The position numbers and the translations under genes are program-made. The notes beneath the pieces were generated by a model. That model did not search any database and had not been told where the DNA came from. It saw only the letters and a program-made list of their open reading frames with translations. A DNA stretch of 9,547 nt from CAYXDR01 sp046498185 (lineage in GTDB: Bacteria > Desulfobacterota > DSM-4660 > Desulfatiglandales > Desulfatiglandaceae), in the NCBI GenBank assembly GCA_046498185.1, contig JAWOBE010000074.1, forward strand, positions 1-9,547, in the 5' to 3' direction. Positions 1 to 6,940 of this stretch are shown here, piece after piece; within the stretch, counting starts at the first letter, position 1, and the number at the start of each line of letters is the position of its first letter.

Positions 1-453
1 GACGGTCCATAATCTATCGTAGCGACGAAACCATGTCATGCACGCCTGCCGGAAGGACACCGTATTCCAGCACAATCATTGACCGCCGTGCCCGCGTTTG
101 GCCTGGAACTGGTACGCTGCGGCTGAGGTCTGTTTTGATTCTCTGAAATGGAACTGCCCTTACAACTCATTCTCGGCAATACAGATGGCTCAGCCCAGCC
201 ATTGGTGGCTAATCTCCTTGACCGGATGGAAGCGAACTCATCACATTACACCAGACCAACTAACGAAGCTCGGAGTATTGCCCATTCCATCGGGCCGACC
301 GCACTGATTCTTTTGCATCTGCCCGACGAACAAAAACCGCCAACTGCCCGGCGAAAACCACTCATAGGGGGCTTGTCCTTGCCGCCCACCGCCTCTGGCA
401 CGATGCTTGCTGACGACCCAACTGTTGCGACTCACTCCAAGAGGTAGGCGGTT
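1..453. other. No recognisable gene; region upstream of IS91 remnant
   Basis: I see no protein I can name in either strand. Several short frames are open, the longest being a plus-strand frame at 148-447 that stops 6 bp before the transposase start. None has a convincing ribosome binding site or a family motif. A stretch at 61-85 is repeated near the other end of the window. The region may hold the left end of the IS91-type element or eroded host sequence; I cannot separate these by eye. Confidence 0.4.
61..85 (+). repeat. 25-bp direct repeat, left copy
   Basis: This stretch starts CGTATTCCAG and contains AATCATTGA. It matches 9399-9423 at 22 of 25 positions in the same orientation. Beyond the 25 bp the similarity falls off quickly. 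On the minus strand both copies span a TCAATGA, so the right copy overlaps the stop codon of the partial gene there. It may be a piece of a common mobile element or a dispersed repeat; the function is unknown. Confidence 0.5.
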
Positions 454-551
454 ATGTCACAGGTGGTTTATCGGCCCAGGGACCCCCCAAGCTCTGCCTA
501 CTACCAGTGTGTGCAGGATCATTTTGAGGCCTTCGCGCAGGTCTATGAAGA

Positions 552-652
552 CCCGCCTGACTTGCCTTGAATGCACCTGAAAAGCATAAGCATCAATCAG
601 AGGAATAAGATCCAAAGTGCAGCAAGCCCTTGTAACGGCATTGGCGGGCAGG
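552..652 (+). mobile_element. 101-bp miniature insertion (copy 1) in transposase
   Basis: This 101-bp segment starts CCCGCCTGACTTGC and ends GCGGGCAGG. Taking it out joins gaa-ga with g-cgt-ttt and restores the family reading VYEERFERQYGFFRPY, with the frame moving from 1 to 3 as required by 101 bp. The ends form an imperfect inverted repeat (about 7 of 11 positions). No target duplication is visible. It has no coding potential and could be a MITE-like or hairpin-borne element. The copy at 1247-1345 has the same ends and nearly the same length. Confidence 0.65.
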
Positions 653-1246
653 GCGTTTTGAGCGCCAATATGGCTTTTTTCGGCCCTACGTACGCAGCGT
701 CATTTACCGATTCCTCGATTGCGGCATCCTGCACAATGGCTTTGCCCGTGTCAGGTGTGGCGAATGTGGTCATGAGTACTTGTTGGCCTTTTCATGCAAA
801 CGCCGCCACTTCTGTCCGTCATGTTATCAGAAAAGAGTGGTGGAATTCGGTGAGTGGCTGTGTAAGGAAGTCCTCAAGGCCATACCGCATCGTCATTTCG
901 TTTTCAGCCTACCCAAGATCCTCCGTCGGTATTTCCTCTACGATCGAAAACTCCTTTCCGAGTTAAGCCGCTGCGCCTGGGAGACCTTGAAGGAATTTTT
1001 CCAAGAGGTCGTTCCTGTTCCTGAGGAGGACGCCGTTCCTGGAGCGGTTGTGGCCATTCATTCGTTCGGTAACTTTTTGGGATGGCACCCTCACCTGCAT
1101 ATTCTGTGTACGGACGGATGTTTCTACGGTAGCGGTATGTTCCGCGTGGCCCCATTGTTTGAGTTGAAGCACCTGGAGGCCATATTTCGCCATAAGGTTT
1201 TCATGATGCTCCTTTCCAAGGCCAAGATCACCGAAGACTTTGTTGA

Positions 1247-1345
1247 CCCGCCTGCCTTGCGTTGTAAAGTCTAAAAGCCAATTGCAAGCCACAGTTCTAT
1301 GATCTTAACTCATTCCCCATTTGATGGGGCGGCAAAGCGGGCAGG
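1247..1345 (+). mobile_element. 99-bp miniature insertion (copy 2) in transposase
   Basis: This 99-bp segment starts CCCGCCTGCCTTGC and ends GCGGGCAGG. Counting one flanking base on each side, the 15-bp ends ACCCGCCTGCCTTGC and GCAAAGCGGGCAGGT are inverted repeats with 12 of 15 matches. Removal joins gtt-ga with t-atg-ctc and gives EDFVDMLMKWRHSGF, the reading expected for IS91 transposases. It brings in an in-frame stop at 1272-1274. The left 40 bp resemble copy 1 (shared AAAAGC at a similar offset); the centres have diverged. Confidence 0.68.
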
Positions 1346-1452
1346 TATGCTCATGAAATGGCGGCATTCCGGCTTCAACGTCTTCTGCGGACACAGGATC
1401 CAGCCTGGACAGGAGGAAGCCATGGAGAATCTAGCCCGTTATATCACACGCG

Positions 1453-1480
1453 GCGCAAGCGCCTGCGCTGCGCGTCCGGG
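1453..1480 (+). repeat. 28-bp GC-rich hairpin insertion in transposase
   Basis: The segment begins GCGCAAGCGCCTGCGCTGCG and is strongly self-complementary. Removing exactly these 28 bp turns the local reading into ITRASFSQERMSYIPEE, which is what the family has, and moves the frame from 3 to 1. It shares no obvious ends with the two ~100-bp insertions. The exact edges could slide by one or two bases because of the flanking GC repeats. Confidence 0.55.
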
Positions 1481-1754
1481 CCTCTTTCTCTCAGGAGAGA
1501 ATGTCCTATATACCTGAAGAGGCCAAGGTTGTTTACCAATCCAAGGACGGCAAGGAGGAGAAGATCTTCGACGCCCTTGAATGGCTTGGGGCCATGTGCT
1601 CGCACGTTCCGAACAAGGGCGAGCAGATGGTGAGATATGTGGGCTTCTACAGTAATGTGATGAGTGGCTTTATGTGGACCTTCAGTATTCAGGGGTCGAC
1701 ACTGCTTGATTTTTTAGAGGAAGAATGGGGTTAGGACCAGTTTATTCAAATTTC

Positions 1755-1771
1755 CACCGTTTTCGGCGGTG
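1755..1771 (+). repeat. Short hairpin downstream of the transposase remnant
   Basis: CACCG (1755-1759) and CGGTG (1767-1771) can pair around a 7-base loop. IS91-type elements commonly carry a small hairpin near their terminal end, so this could be the relic of the replication terminus or origin end; no T run follows, so a strong intrinsic terminator is not supported. Confidence 0.3.
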
Positions 1772-1867
1772 CTCATGTCATCAGGCCTTGCGCCCCCTAC
1801 TCCACGTCCACCCCATCCCTGAACTCAAATCTCGATAGTGAAGAACCCCTCTTCGACCACAATATCT

Positions 1868-1896
1868 TGCGATTACATTTTGCGATTACATTTTGC
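1868..1896 (+). repeat. 13-bp tandem repeat (2.2 units)
   Basis: The unit TGCGATTACATTT occurs at 1868-1880 and 1881-1893, followed by a partial TGC. It lies immediately upstream of, and touches, the -35 box of the candidate promoter at 1897. It could be a regulator site or simple slippage. Confidence 0.8.
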
Positions 1897-1925
1897 TTGA
1901 CGCCCAAGACCGTTTCACCTAAACT
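1897..1925 (+). promoter_or_regulatory. Candidate sigma70 promoter of the four-gene cassette
   Basis: TTGACG at 1897-1902 and TAAACT at 1920-1925 are separated by exactly 17 bp. They match 5 of 6 and 4 of 6 consensus positions. Transcription would start near 1932, leaving a leader of about 50 bases that contains the 19-bp repeats. It is the only good promoter-like pair I see in front of the cassette. Confidence 0.5.
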
Positions 1926-1936
1926 CTGCACTCAAG

Positions 1937-1974
1937 AAAGCGAATTCTTATCACCAAAGCGAATTCTTATCACC
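1937..1974 (+). repeat. 19-bp tandem repeat in the cassette leader
   Basis: The unit AAAGCGAATTCTTATCACC is present twice without a break (1937-1955 and 1956-1974), followed by a partial TATCACC that runs up to the start codon at 1983. The repeats lie just after the predicted transcription start and occupy the place of the ribosome binding site, so they could act as an operator or influence translation of the first gene. Confidence 0.8.
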
Positions 1975-1982
1975 TATCACCC

Positions 1983-2399
1983 ATGTTGACATATGCATTT
2001 ATTAAAGAGCCAACTCTTTTTGAAATAGAACAGATAACGGCTCTCTACCGGAAAGAAGACTGGTGGCAACAGGAGGGGGATAATCCGGAAATGATCAAGC
2101 TGATCATTGCGGGGAGTCACTGCTTTCTTGTGGTTCGCCACGCGAATCGTATCGTTGGGATGGGAAGGGCTGTCAGCGACGGCATCAGTGATGCGTATCT
2201 TCAAGATGTGACAGTAATGGATTCATTCCGAGGACGGGGCATCGGGACACGAATCATAGAAATGCTTACCAGTCGTCTCGAGCAGGACGGAATCCAGTGG
2301 ATCGGACTCATTGCGGAACGAAATTCTCATCCTCTATATGAACGTCTCGGCTTTTCCGTCATGCAGAATGCGCTTCCCATGTTGAGGTTGAAGAAATGA
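1983..2399 (+). CDS. GNAT family N-acetyltransferase
   Basis: The protein is a 138-residue single-domain GNAT fold enzyme that should move an acetyl (or other acyl) group from a CoA thioester to an amine; the acceptor cannot be told. Motif A is clear at residues 73-92, with strand LQDVTVMD followed by the pyrophosphate-binding loop RGRGIG (83-88) and helix TRIIEML. The motif B region NSHPLYERLGF (114-124) has the usual tyrosine. The length is normal for the family. The start at ATG 1983 has no obvious Shine-Dalgarno, because the tandem repeats sit in front of it. The stop overlaps the next gene by 4 bp, suggesting translational coupling. It is the first gene of the cassette behind the candidate promoter. 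Confidence 0.85.
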   Translation: MLTYAFIKEPTLFEIEQITALYRKEDWWQQEGDNPEMIKLIIAGSHCFLVVRHANRIVGMGRAVSDGISDAYLQDVTVMDSFRGRGIGTRIIEMLTSRLEQDGIQWIGLIAERNSHPLYERLGFSVMQNALPMLRLKK

Positions 2400-3313
2400 A
2401 GTTCAAACCCCTCACATTCTCCGACTATCAGTCATTAATCCCCTTTTTCTCACGCCAGCGCTACACGCTCTGCCCCTATTCACTTTCATCGATCGTTGTA
2501 TGGAATAATGATGTATATCGTCCCTGCTTCGCCCTTGAAAACGACACCCTCATAGTCTACGCAGATTTCGCGCGAGGGAGGCAACGATCCCACTTGATAC
2601 TGCCGATCTCCCCTGAAAAGGAATTTACTCCCGAAGAACTTGCCGATCTCTCCCATCGATCAGGATGTCACACCTACTGGTTCGTCCCTGGGGATTACCT
2701 CGAGAGGTATGGAGAAAACAAAACCAAGGATCTCTTTATCGTCGAGCCGCAGGAAGGATACGATGATTATGTATATCGGACCGTGGATCTGGCAACACTT
2801 GAGGGAAGAAAGTATTCAAAGAAGAGAAACCTTATCAAGCAGTTCGAACGGCAATATTATGAAGGAGCGGGGAATGTCGTCATTAAGGACATATTCAAAG
2901 AAGATGTTTCCAACTGCTTGTTGTTCCTGGACAGGTGGTGCGAAGAGCGCGACTGTGATGTGGACAAGGACGAAGACCTTGCTTGTGAGTGGCATGCCAC
3001 CCGAAACGCCCTGAAACATATAGATGAATTGGGTTTTAGAGGCATCATGCTTTTAATCGAGGGGACTGTACAGGCCTTCGGTATCGCCTCACAACTCACA
3101 GACACAATGAGTGCGATCCATTTTCAGAAGGCCTCGGTACGTTTCAAGGGTCTCTACCAGTTTTTCGACCGTGAGTGCGCCCGAAGGCTCTTCCCGGAGC
3201 TGGAATACATAAACAAGGAAAGTGACATGGGCATTCCAGGACTGGCACAGTTTAAGCATTCTTATTACCCCGTTAAGATGGTGAGGGCATATCGGTTGAC
3301 TATTCGGAAATAG
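2396..3313 (+). CDS. DUF2156 / MprF C-terminal-like protein
   Basis: This 305-residue soluble protein resembles the DUF2156 family (the C-terminal domain of phosphatidylglycerol lysyltransferase), built of two GNAT-like lobes. Family cues are the N-terminal FKPLTFSDYQSLIPFF, the YRTVDLATLEGRKYSKKRN segment (about 126-144), and the C-terminal part with FQKASVRFKGLYQFFDRE, EYINKESDMGIPGLAQFKHS and the ending PVKMVRAYRLTI. MprF uses this domain to move an amino acid from tRNA to a lipid; stand-alone DUF2156 proteins have largely unknown acceptors. No membrane segments are seen, so it is not a complete MprF. It begins in an ATGA overlap with the acetyltransferase and has a GAGG about ten bases upstream. 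A 65-bp gap without a gene follows. Confidence 0.8.
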   Translation: MKFKPLTFSDYQSLIPFFSRQRYTLCPYSLSSIVVWNNDVYRPCFALENDTLIVYADFARGRQRSHLILPISPEKEFTPEELADLSHRSGCHTYWFVPGDYLERYGENKTKDLFIVEPQEGYDDYVYRTVDLATLEGRKYSKKRNLIKQFERQYYEGAGNVVIKDIFKEDVSNCLLFLDRWCEERDCDVDKDEDLACEWHATRNALKHIDELGFRGIMLLIEGTVQAFGIASQLTDTMSAIHFQKASVRFKGLYQFFDRECARRLFPELEYINKESDMGIPGLAQFKHSYYPVKMVRAYRLTIRK

Positions 3314-3378
3314 TGGAGGGCATGCAAAAGGGAAAGACTGGGTGAAGGGGAAAAGGTCAGTCAGCAGGTATACAATCC

Positions 3379-4034
3379 ATGAGTTTCAAGATACCCTATT
3401 ACAGGCAGAGTACAGAATTTAGCTGTGGTCCGGCGTGTCTACTGATGATTTTCAAGTGTTTTGACAAAGACATCAATCTGAATCGCACCCTGGAATTTGA
3501 AGTCTGGCGTCAATGCAATATGATTGGAGTAAGAGGCGCGGACCCTTTCGGGATGAGTGTTCCTTTGTTAGATGCCGGGCATGAAACTTTTTTGTTACCG
3601 CAGTGGAGGCAGACCATCGACCATGATTTGTGGGGAGTTGGATGCAACGTCGAGGTTATGCCCAAGAAGATGCCACGTTATCTATTTGGGGGATTTCCGA
3701 AAACAAAAAGCGTGCTTTAGCGCGCGGTTTGACTGTGATTTATGGAGAGCCAACCGTTGAAAGGGTGATGAAGAGCTCTTATAAAGGGTACATTCCTCTG
3801 GCTCTGGTGCATATGGGAGTTGTACACAACGAGGATATACCTCATTGGATAGTAGTGACAGATATCAAAGATGATCATGTAATCTTCAATGATCCCTGTC
3901 CTCCGAAGGGAGGGAAGAATGTTTGTGTGAGCCGAGATGAATTCCAGCAGATGCTTTTAAATGTTGGGCCAAGGAACGGTTTAACACCATCGGTCGTCTT
4001 TGAAAAAAACTGCAAAATGTACAGGGAAAAATAG
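3379..4034 (+). pseudogene. C39-like cysteine peptidase (PF11814 type), frameshifted
   Basis: Two overlapping frames (3379 to about 3688, and about 3688 to 4034) form one papain-like peptidase of the C39-like family formerly called DUF3335. With one extra G in the GGGGG run near 3687-3691 the frame is continuous and gives 218 residues. Catalytic parts visible are Gln10 and Cys16 in YYRQSTEFSCGPACLLM (first frame), then His156 in IPHWIVVTD and Asp172 in VIFNDP (second frame), so the frameshift separates the Cys from the His/Asp. As written, translation ends at 3720 after 113 residues and would be inactive. A sequencing or assembly slip at the homopolymer is as likely as a true mutation; a programmed shift is possible but the site is not a classic slippery heptamer. 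No signal peptide and no C39 transporter domains are present, so it is a stand-alone peptidase. Confidence 0.75.
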
Positions 4035-4052
4035 AAACCAAGAGGAAATTTT

Positions 4053-4754
4053 GTGATCAGCATTAAACAATTTCGCTATGCTGCAGATAATCTTGCCTAT
4101 CTTATCTATGCGAAGAAAAGGGCAATGGCTGTTGACGGAGGCGCGTGGCCGGATATCCTGGAATTTATAGCCCGTAATGATCTCATTCTCGAATATGTCG
4201 CAAATACTCACTGTCACTATGATCATACACCGGGCAATGATGAGCTTTTGAAGCGATCAAAAGCCAAGTATCTCGAAATTTCCAGTCTTACTGGCGGCGA
4301 GGAAATCTCCCTGGGTTCCGACAAAATCACTATTATTCGAACACCGGGTCACTCGCTTGATTCAACTTGTTTTTATACTGGAGCGGCTGTCATTACTGGC
4401 GATACGCTTTTCAACGGAACCATAGGCAACTGTTTTACCGGTGATTTGAAAGCCTTCTTTATGTCTATCAAGCAGCTCATGAGCTTGCCTGCCGACACTC
4501 TGATCTATGCCGGTCATGATTATTGGATGGATTCACTGGCTTTTGCAGGATATCTGGAACCTGAAAACGCAGATTTAGAAAGTTTCAGAGCTTTATACAA
4601 TCCCAGAAATGTTTGTTCAACTCTTGCCTGGGAATTCAGGATTAATCCTTACCTCCGGTTCAATGAAATTACAATTATAAACCTTTTAAAGAAAAGAAAT
4701 CTGCCTCGAAGAACCGAATGGGAAAGATGGGAATCTCTCATGTCCGTTGATTGA
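4053..4754 (+). CDS. Metallo-beta-lactamase-fold hydrolase (glyoxalase II-like)
   Basis: This 233-residue protein has the full metal-binding set of the MBL fold: THCHYDH (52-58), PGH with His100, GDTLF with Asp117, and AGH with His155. The following DYWMDS and the RINPYLRFN segment (196-204) resemble the glyoxalase II / persulfide dioxygenase branch, which hydrolyses thioesters or acts on glutathione-type thiols; the substrate here is unknown. The start is a GTG at 4053 with AGAGGA 7 bases upstream. It lies 18 bp after the peptidase stop and is the last gene of the cassette. The gene is intact and of normal length. No terminator with a T run is evident after it, only a weak GCCG/CGGC hairpin near 4772. 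Confidence 0.85.
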   Translation: MISIKQFRYAADNLAYLIYAKKRAMAVDGGAWPDILEFIARNDLILEYVANTHCHYDHTPGNDELLKRSKAKYLEISSLTGGEEISLGSDKITIIRTPGHSLDSTCFYTGAAVITGDTLFNGTIGNCFTGDLKAFFMSIKQLMSLPADTLIYAGHDYWMDSLAFAGYLEPENADLESFRALYNPRNVCSTLAWEFRINPYLRFNEITIINLLKKRNLPRRTEWERWESLMSVD

Positions 4755-4828
4755 GGGTAATGAGCATGAGGCCGAACGCGGCTATTAAACGATATACTGA
4801 GCCTTCGTGACGATGAGGAAAAAAGTGA

Positions 4829-4857
4829 TTGACAAGGAAATAAAAACAAATTAGAAA
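4829..4857 (+). promoter_or_regulatory. Promoter-like pair facing into the introns
   Basis: TTGACA (4829-4834, perfect consensus) and TAGAAA (4852-4857) are 17 bp apart in an AT-rich intergenic stretch (4755-4908) that is the 3' exon flank of intron A. Transcription would run antisense to the intron stack. No gene follows on the plus strand, so it may have served a gene now displaced, or it is chance in AT-rich DNA. Confidence 0.3.
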
Positions 4858-4908
4858 AGACAATATAACTTATCAATTTGACTGGAAATATCAGGTTTTG
4901 TTACGTAT

Positions 4909-4949
4909 GTCGAGTAGCCCGGGGGAATTTCACCCCCAGGCCCTCACAG
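4909..4949 (-). ncRNA. Domain VI of intron A plus last base of its domain V
   Basis: This piece reads CTGTGAGGGCC then a GGGGG/CCCCC stem and GGGCTACTCGAC. It is nearly the same as the domain VI of intron C at 5616-5655. The adenosine in CTACTC is in the usual branch-point distance from the 3' end. It is cut off from the rest of intron A by the 3.8-kb intron B, which is how the nesting was recognised. Confidence 0.8.
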
Positions 4950-5005
4950 GTAGGGTCGAAGGCTGGCGCGGTACGCAAAAGCCCGTTTCCAGCCCCCGCC
5001 TCGTC
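4950..5005 (-). ncRNA. Domain VI of intron B
   Basis: GGGGGCTGG and CCAGCCTTC can pair to form the domain VI stem, and the intron ends CCCTAC. It directly follows the 34-nt domain V. The end was fixed by the requirement that the flank rebuild intron A. Confidence 0.6.
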
Positions 5006-5039
5006 AAACGCAGCATGCGGATTTCCCGCACTACGCTTT
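5006..5039 (-). ncRNA. Domain V of intron B
   Basis: This 34-nt hairpin reads AAAGCGTAG...CTGCGTTT with an inner stem TGCGG/CCGCA around GAAAT. The AGC catalytic triad is kept, a G in the basal helix is bulged, and the usual two-base bulge (TG) is on the 3' arm. The basal helix is AT-richer than the standard GAGCCG...CGGTTC form, so activity is likely but not certain. Confidence 0.65.
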
Positions 5040-5091
5040 CTCTGTCAACTTCATCTGAAAGTTTATGAGACCTATCAAGCTGGCAGCACTT

Positions 5092-5615
5092 TCAAGCCTT
5101 GTAATGTCGAACTCCATAATCGTTGAACAATCCGAGAGTTCCATAGAACCAGGCCCTATTCCATCTGTTCCAGCCGAAACCACGGCGTTTTCTCGCATAC
5201 ATCAGATGACGTCTGATCTTTTTCTCCACCCAGTCTTTCACGTAACCAAAACACTTGCTGGAGTTACCGACCCGAAAATAGTTGACCCATCCCCTTAGAA
5301 TCGGGTTGATTAAGTATATCACCCGATCCACTGATTGGGATTGATGACGTCGGAACACATCTTTGAGCTTTCGCAACAAAGCAGTCCGTGCCTTCATCCG
5401 AGGTGTAACCCTCACTCCCCATACTCCTCGGCGTGTTCTAACACGCCGGTAGTCAAATCCCAGAAAGCTGAAGGTCTCATCTCGGCTAAGGTCCACTATT
5501 CGGGTCTTTTCCTGATTCATCTGTACATCTAATTTCTCAAACTCTTCTATCAGCCTTTTATAGGCAGCTTTTAAAAGCCATTCCCATTTTCTGAAACCAT
5601 CTACCAGAACCACTA
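5092..5615 (-). CDS. ltrA: Group II intron RT-B, 3' part (residues 254-427)
   Basis: This is the downstream portion of the reverse transcriptase/maturase encoded by intron B, split from its 5' part (8258-7499) by intron C. The reading starts right after the active-site codons (LVVLVDGFRKWEWLLK) and covers the end of the RT thumb and the maturase X domain, with SFLGFDYRRVRTRRGVWG, QSVDRVIYLINPILRGWVNY and KDWVEKKIRRHLMYARKR. It ends GLFNDYGVRHYKA. The combined exons are 760 + 524 = 1284 nt, exactly 428 codons with stop, so precise removal of intron C restores the frame. No HNH endonuclease domain is visible. In the unspliced DNA the frame runs back into intron C for 8 extra codons (MRLPRATH), which are not part of the protein. 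The symbol is used in the general sense of intron-encoded protein. Confidence 0.88.
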
Positions 5616-5655
5616 GGTGAGTAGCCCGGGGGAGTCTCACCCCCAGGCCCTCTCA
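5616..5655 (-). ncRNA. Domain VI of intron C
   Basis: A GGGGG/CCCCC stem closed by TGAGACT is followed by GGGCTACTCACC. It corresponds almost base for base to the domain VI of intron A at 4948-4909, which shows the two introns are one family. Confidence 0.75.
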
Positions 5656-5689
5656 GAACCGGACGTGAACCTCTCGGCTCATCCGGCTC
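5656..5689 (-). ncRNA. Domain V of intron C
   Basis: This 34-nt hairpin begins GAGCCGGATGA and ends CACGTCCGGTTC, the standard bacterial domain V form with AGC triad and two-base bulge. It begins three bases after the RT-C stop codon. It is intact, in contrast to that of intron A. Confidence 0.88.
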
Positions 5690-5692
5690 CCA

Positions 5693-6940
5693 TCATCCAA
5701 CCGATGGCAAAATCCCCATCTGCCAGTGTGCGAACAAACGCGGTTCACGACGAGCGATTCGTCCCAACCAATGTTCTGCACGTCGCCGATGACGACTCAG
5801 CTTTTTGTATTTCCTGCGTGCCCAATGGATCAAGGCACGGTTCATGTGTCTGAGCACCGGATATAAACCCGATTTGTAAAAGCGTCCGTAATAGTTGATC
5901 CATCCGCGTATAACCGGATTAAATTTTCGAGAGATATCCTCAATCGACATGTCCGGCTTTAGATGAATCCGCCAATTACGAATCGTGTTGCGCATCGCTT
6001 TTGCAGCTTTGTTGCTGACTCCGGGCGTGAAGTTGATGAAAAACTTGCCGTAGCGATTCTTTGATCGTCTTGGACGGAAGGTATACCCAAGAAAATCAAA
6101 TTTGATTTCCGGGTAATCCCCCCGGCGATCATCGTCTTTACAGTAGACGAGCTGCGTTTTATCCGGATGCAGCTCAAGGCCGCACTCATTGAAACGCTTA
6201 TGCAATCGTTTCAGCAAATCTTCAGCTTCCTTTCTTGTCCGACAATGCGTCACCGCATCATCTGCGTAGCGCGCCCATGGATTTTGCAGAAAGTTCCGCT
6301 CCATCCACTTATCGAACACATAGTGCAGGAACAGATTCGATAAAACGGGGCTGATCACACCACCTTGCGGTGTTCCCGACCGGCGCTCTATTATCTGCCC
6401 GTCTTCCAACTGAAAGGGCGCTTTGAGCCATCGCTCTATATACAGCAGCACCCATTTGCAGTCGGTATGTGTCCTGACCGCACGCATCAGCAAATCGTGG
6501 TCGATATTGTCGAACAAGCCCTTGATGTCAAACTCCAACAGCCAATCATACCGCCAGCAGCGCTGGCGAGTCACGGCCACTGCATCAATTGCCGATTTGC
6601 CTGGCCTGTACCCATATGAATCCGGGTGGAAGATTGGCTCCACTTCGGGCTCAAAGTACATTTTGACAACCATTTGCGCAACTCGATCCGATACGGTTGG
6701 GACCCCGAGAATTCTTGTCCCTCCGTTCTTTTTGGGTATTTCTACCACCCTGACCGGAGGGGGAAAATAGCTTCCCGATGACATGCGATTCCAGACCTTG
6801 TAGAGGTTATCTTTCAACTTTTCTTCAAAAGCTGTTATCGACTCGCCATCAACTCCCGCAGCCCCTTTATTCGCCTTTACTCGCTTGTAGGCGTCCCAGA
6901 CTACTTCCTTGGAAATATCAAACGGTTTTGCTTCTTCCAT
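5693..6940 (-). CDS. ltrA: Group II intron RT-C, reverse transcriptase/maturase
   Basis: This 415-residue intron-encoded protein helps the intron RNA fold and splice and copies it into DNA at a new site. In order: KANKGAAGVDG (22-32), SYGYRPGKSA (108-117), the first catalytic aspartate in LEFDIKGLFDNID (Asp138), GTPQGGVISPVLSN (189-202), the YADD box (225-228), then the thumb and maturase X domain with KFNPVIRGWINYYGRF. The C-terminus is basic (RRKYKKLSRHRRRAEHW) and ends GILPSVG with no HNH endonuclease domain. A strong ribosome site GGGGAGGA lies just ahead of the ATG. It should be translated from unspliced RNA of intron C. Since introns A and C share their ribozyme sequence, it may also serve intron A in trans (inference). 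Confidence 0.93.
   Translation of the reverse strand: MEEAKPFDISKEVVWDAYKRVKANKGAAGVDGESITAFEEKLKDNLYKVWNRMSSGSYFPPPVRVVEIPKKNGGTRILGVPTVSDRVAQMVVKMYFEPEVEPIFHPDSYGYRPGKSAIDAVAVTRQRCWRYDWLLEFDIKGLFDNIDHDLLMRAVRTHTDCKWVLLYIERWLKAPFQLEDGQIIERRSGTPQGGVISPVLSNLFLHYVFDKWMERNFLQNPWARYADDAVTHCRTRKEAEDLLKRLHKRFNECGLELHPDKTQLVYCKDDDRRGDYPEIKFDFLGYTFRPRRSKNRYGKFFINFTPGVSNKAAKAMRNTIRNWRIHLKPDMSIEDISRKFNPVIRGWINYYGRFYKSGLYPVLRHMNRALIHWARRKYKKLSRHRRRAEHWLGRIARREPRLFAHWQMGILPSVG

Larger units (their letters stand above)
454..1737 (+). pseudogene. IS91-family Y2 (HUH) transposase, broken and truncated
   Basis: This is the remnant of a single-strand-nicking rolling-circle transposase. The N-terminus (from ATG 454, MSQVVYRPRDPPSSAYYQ) is in frame 1; the zinc-finger and HUH part (669-1244, then 1347-1452) is in frame 3; the C-terminal part (1486-1734) is in frame 1 again. 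Visible motifs are the cysteine cluster CGECGHEY...CKRRHFCPSC around 750-825, the metal-binding HUH motif WHPHLHILCTDG near 1084-1119, the segment KWRHSGFNVFCGHRIQPGQE near 1356-1415, and the YxxxY tyrosine pair in RYVGFYSNV near 1633-1660. Three insertions (552-652, 1247-1345, 1453-1480) account for all frame changes; removing them gives a continuous IS91-like frame. After SNV the sequence no longer follows the family and stops at 1734, so about the last 60 residues are missing. The catalytic residues survive, but the gene cannot make a full protein. Confidence 0.88.

Noticed and set aside
3314..3378. Small precursor peptide gene between DUF2156 and the peptidase
   Set aside because: Only a 7-codon frame (ATG near 3323) is present; no leader or core-like sequence.
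3379..4034. Programmed -1 frameshift making the peptidase
   Set aside because: The site has a G run but no standard slippery heptamer or obvious stimulatory stem-loop; a simple indel is the simpler reading.
4909..5040. The CTACTCGAC end as the 3' end of intron B
   Set aside because: That piece is nearly identical to domain VI of intron C, fits A after deleting B, and B has its own domain V and VI ending at CCCTAC.
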